The notes below the pieces were generated by a model. The model ran no database searches. It was not told the DNA's origin and saw nothing but the letters and a program-made list of their open reading frames with translations. Below are positions 62,626 through 64,000 of a stretch of 64,000 nt of DNA, piece after piece (position 1 is the stretch's first letter; each line of letters begins with the position of its first letter). Position numbers and translations under genes: made by a program. This stretch comes from Bacillus sp. FJAT-27445 (GTDB lineage Bacteria; Bacillota; Bacilli; Bacillales; Cytobacillaceae), in NCBI RefSeq assembly GCF_001510665.1, contig NZ_LMTI01000001.1:516252-580251 (forward strand), given 5' to 3'.

Positions 62626-63480
62626 ATGGCCGGCCAAGATATTTTTACACTTATACATTCACGCTATCATTCTTTTACGAACACAGAGAAAAAAGTCGCG
62701 GATTATATCCTGGAACATACGAAGGATGTCATCTACATGTCGATTACCGATCTGGCTGATGAATGCAATGTCGGTGAGTCCAGCGTTTTCCGTTTCTGCA
62801 AAACTATGAACCTGAAAGGCTATCAGGAGTTCAAGATCATGATGGCGCACAGTATTTCACCGGATGACGAGTCCCCTCAGCTGTCGAGCAGGATTACGAT
62901 GGAAGATACAATCGAAGAGCTGTCCTCTAAAATTCTGTCGGCGAATGTGAACGCGATGACGGAAACATACAATTTGATTTCGAAACAGGATATTTCAGAT
63001 GCGGTCGACAGTATAATGAAGGCGGACAGGGTGCATTTTTTCGGCGTCGGATCGTCGCTCATGACTGCGCTCGAGGCGAAGAACAAGTTCATGCGGATCA
63101 CGAATAAGGCGGAATGCACAATTGATTCCCACCTTCAAATCATGTCCGCCGCGTTGATGACGGAGAGAGATGTCGCGGTGTTGATTTCCTATTCGGGCTC
63201 GACGAAGGACACGATCGAAGTGGCAAAAGTGGTTAAGGAACGCGGAGCGAAAATCATCGCAATCACCCGCTTCGCCAAGTCTCCGTTAACGACTTATTCG
63301 GATATCACCCTGTTGTGCGGCGCAAACGAAGGTCCGCTGCAAGGCGGAAGCCTCACCGCAAAAATCGCGCAGCTCTATCTGCTGGATTTACTCTATTTCG
63401 AATTTTTTAAACGGACGAACAAAGAGTCCGTGGTTAATAAAGAACTCACCGCCAAGGCGGTTATTGAGAAGATGCTCTAG
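62626..63480 (+). CDS. RpiR family regulator of the sialic acid operon
   Basis: A 284-aa regulator. The N-terminal RpiR helix-turn-helix is clear (NTEKKVADYILEHTKDVIYMSITDLADECNVGESSVFRFCKTMNLKGYQEFK, about 20-71). A SIS domain (about 120-260) contains FFGVGSSLMTALEAKNKF and the sugar-phosphate loop ISYSGSTKDTIEVA. N-acetylmannosamine-6-P or glucosamine-6-P would be typical ligands. Being the last gene of the operon, it probably represses it when no sialic acid is present. ATG has GGAGG nine bases upstream. Confidence 0.92.
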   Translation: MAGQDIFTLIHSRYHSFTNTEKKVADYILEHTKDVIYMSITDLADECNVGESSVFRFCKTMNLKGYQEFKIMMAHSISPDDESPQLSSRITMEDTIEELSSKILSANVNAMTETYNLISKQDISDAVDSIMKADRVHFFGVGSSLMTALEAKNKFMRITNKAECTIDSHLQIMSAALMTERDVAVLISYSGSTKDTIEVAKVVKERGAKIIAITRFAKSPLTTYSDITLLCGANEGPLQGGSLTAKIAQLYLLDLLYFEFFKRTNKESVVNKELTAKAVIEKML

Positions 63481-63502
63481 AACTCAACGCTTCATTGGAT
63501 TG

Positions 63503-63530
63503 GTCTCGGTACATTGCCGGGACTTTTTTA
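63503..63530 (+). terminator. Terminator of the nan operon
   Basis: GTCTCGG and CCGGGAC pair with one wobble, with six Ts after. It lies just beyond the RpiR gene. Confidence 0.8.
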
Positions 63531-63648
63531 TATGGTTATCTTCAAAATCTACGGGTTCAAAGATAGGGTACTAGTGGATAAAAACGGGTTTGGAGTCGCT
63601 TAAAGTCTGGTACTGTGACAACCTGATGCGGCGCATGGTTTCGATTCT

Positions 63649-64000
63649 TGACAACCACTAACTAAAATCTGGCTTGGTTGTCATAATTAGCCATGATATC
63701 TGACAAGCAAGAGCCAAAATCCAGCTTGCTTGTCATAAAAAGCTATTATTTCTGACAAGCAAGAACTAAAATCCAGCCTGGTTGTCAGAAAAGCCATGAT
63801 TTCTGACAAGCAAGAGCCAAAATCCGGCTTGGTTGTCTTAAAAAGCTATCATTTCTGACAAGCAAGAGCTAAAATCCAGTTTGTTTGTCAGAAAAAGCCC
63901 AGATATCTGACAAACAAGAACCAAAATCCAGTTTGCTTGTCATAATTAGCCATGATATCTGACAAGCAAGAGCCAAAATCCAGCTTGCTTGTCATAAAAA
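63649..64000. repeat. Tandem array of 52-bp hairpin units (array 2), cut by the window end
   Basis: Units begin at 63649, 63701, 63753, 63804, 63856, 63908 and 63960: intervals of 52 bases except one of 51. Each holds a hairpin TGACAAGCAAG-N13-CTTGCTTGTCA. The spacer is AT-rich (TAAAAAGCTATTATTTC-like). Variation is often on both arms (for example TGACAAACAAG with TTGCTTGTCA). The seventh unit reaches the window end. No coding sequence crosses it. Confidence 0.9.

Noticed and set aside
63649..64000. CRISPR array
   Set aside because: The 52-bp units repeat throughout, including the would-be spacers, and form hairpins; no unique spacers or cas genes are present.

Overview
This window comes from a low-GC, spore-forming Gram-positive bacterium of the Bacillaceae (Bacillus, Mesobacillus or Cytobacillus type). 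The signs are strong AGGAGG-type ribosome sites, GTG and TTG starts, a catabolite-responsive element, a B. subtilis-type LexA box, a preQ1-I riboswitch, a Vpr-like subtilase and small proteins that resemble gamma-type spore proteins. No rRNA, tRNA, CRISPR array or intact insertion sequence was seen.

Layout. 0.1-7.2 kb: acetyltransferase, PNPOx-like stress protein, acyl-CoA ligase, an ECF sigma gene with its membrane partner, a TubZ/FtsZ-like GTPase and a scrap of a secreted protein. 7.5-11.2 kb: three-gene operon of a membrane protein, a binding-protein/VWA fusion and a TelA-family protein. 11.2-15 kb: TRIC-type channel with an ACG start, small spore-protein-like genes, a lipoprotein and an acetyltransferase. 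15.2-21.8 kb: a decay zone holding a second, broken copy of the sigma/membrane-partner pair and a third copy reduced to its 3' end. Between those two copies sits an intact three-gene module: GHKL ATPase, sigma-region-4-like HTH protein and GIY-YIG protein. 22-38.5 kb: a very AT-rich defence island.

The island has a first operon (PLD/DEAH helicase, 53-aa protein, DndD/SMC-like ATPase, 178-aa unknown protein, full-length RpoD-like sigma factor). A second operon follows (DUF4007, 1159-aa P-loop ATPase, tandem PP-loop/PAPS-reductase-like protein). A third unit is a further PP-loop protein behind a near-consensus LexA box. Then come a small zinc-ribbon protein and a fused GmrSD-like DUF262/HNH enzyme. 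This mixes Dnd/Ssp phosphorothioation-like parts with BREX type 4-like parts, but DndA, DndB, PglZ, BrxL and a methyltransferase were not seen. A truncated UvrD-type helicase marks the right edge of the island.

39.7-46.4 kb: winged-helix protein, truncated SDR gene, preQ1-controlled queCDE, a DUF2089/SHOCT-like cluster and a CBS/ACT protein. 47-51.2 kb: large secreted subtilase. 51.4-55.9 kb: GntR regulator with membrane protein, zinc-phospholipase-like protein, two small membrane proteins behind a palindromic operator, a methyltransferase and a YidH-like protein. 56.5-63.5 kb: a sialic-acid catabolic operon (lyase, ABC importer, NanE, ROK kinase, RpiR regulator) behind a sigma-A promoter with a cre site at the start point. 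Two unrelated tandem arrays of 52-bp hairpin units lie on either side of that operon; the second runs off the window end.
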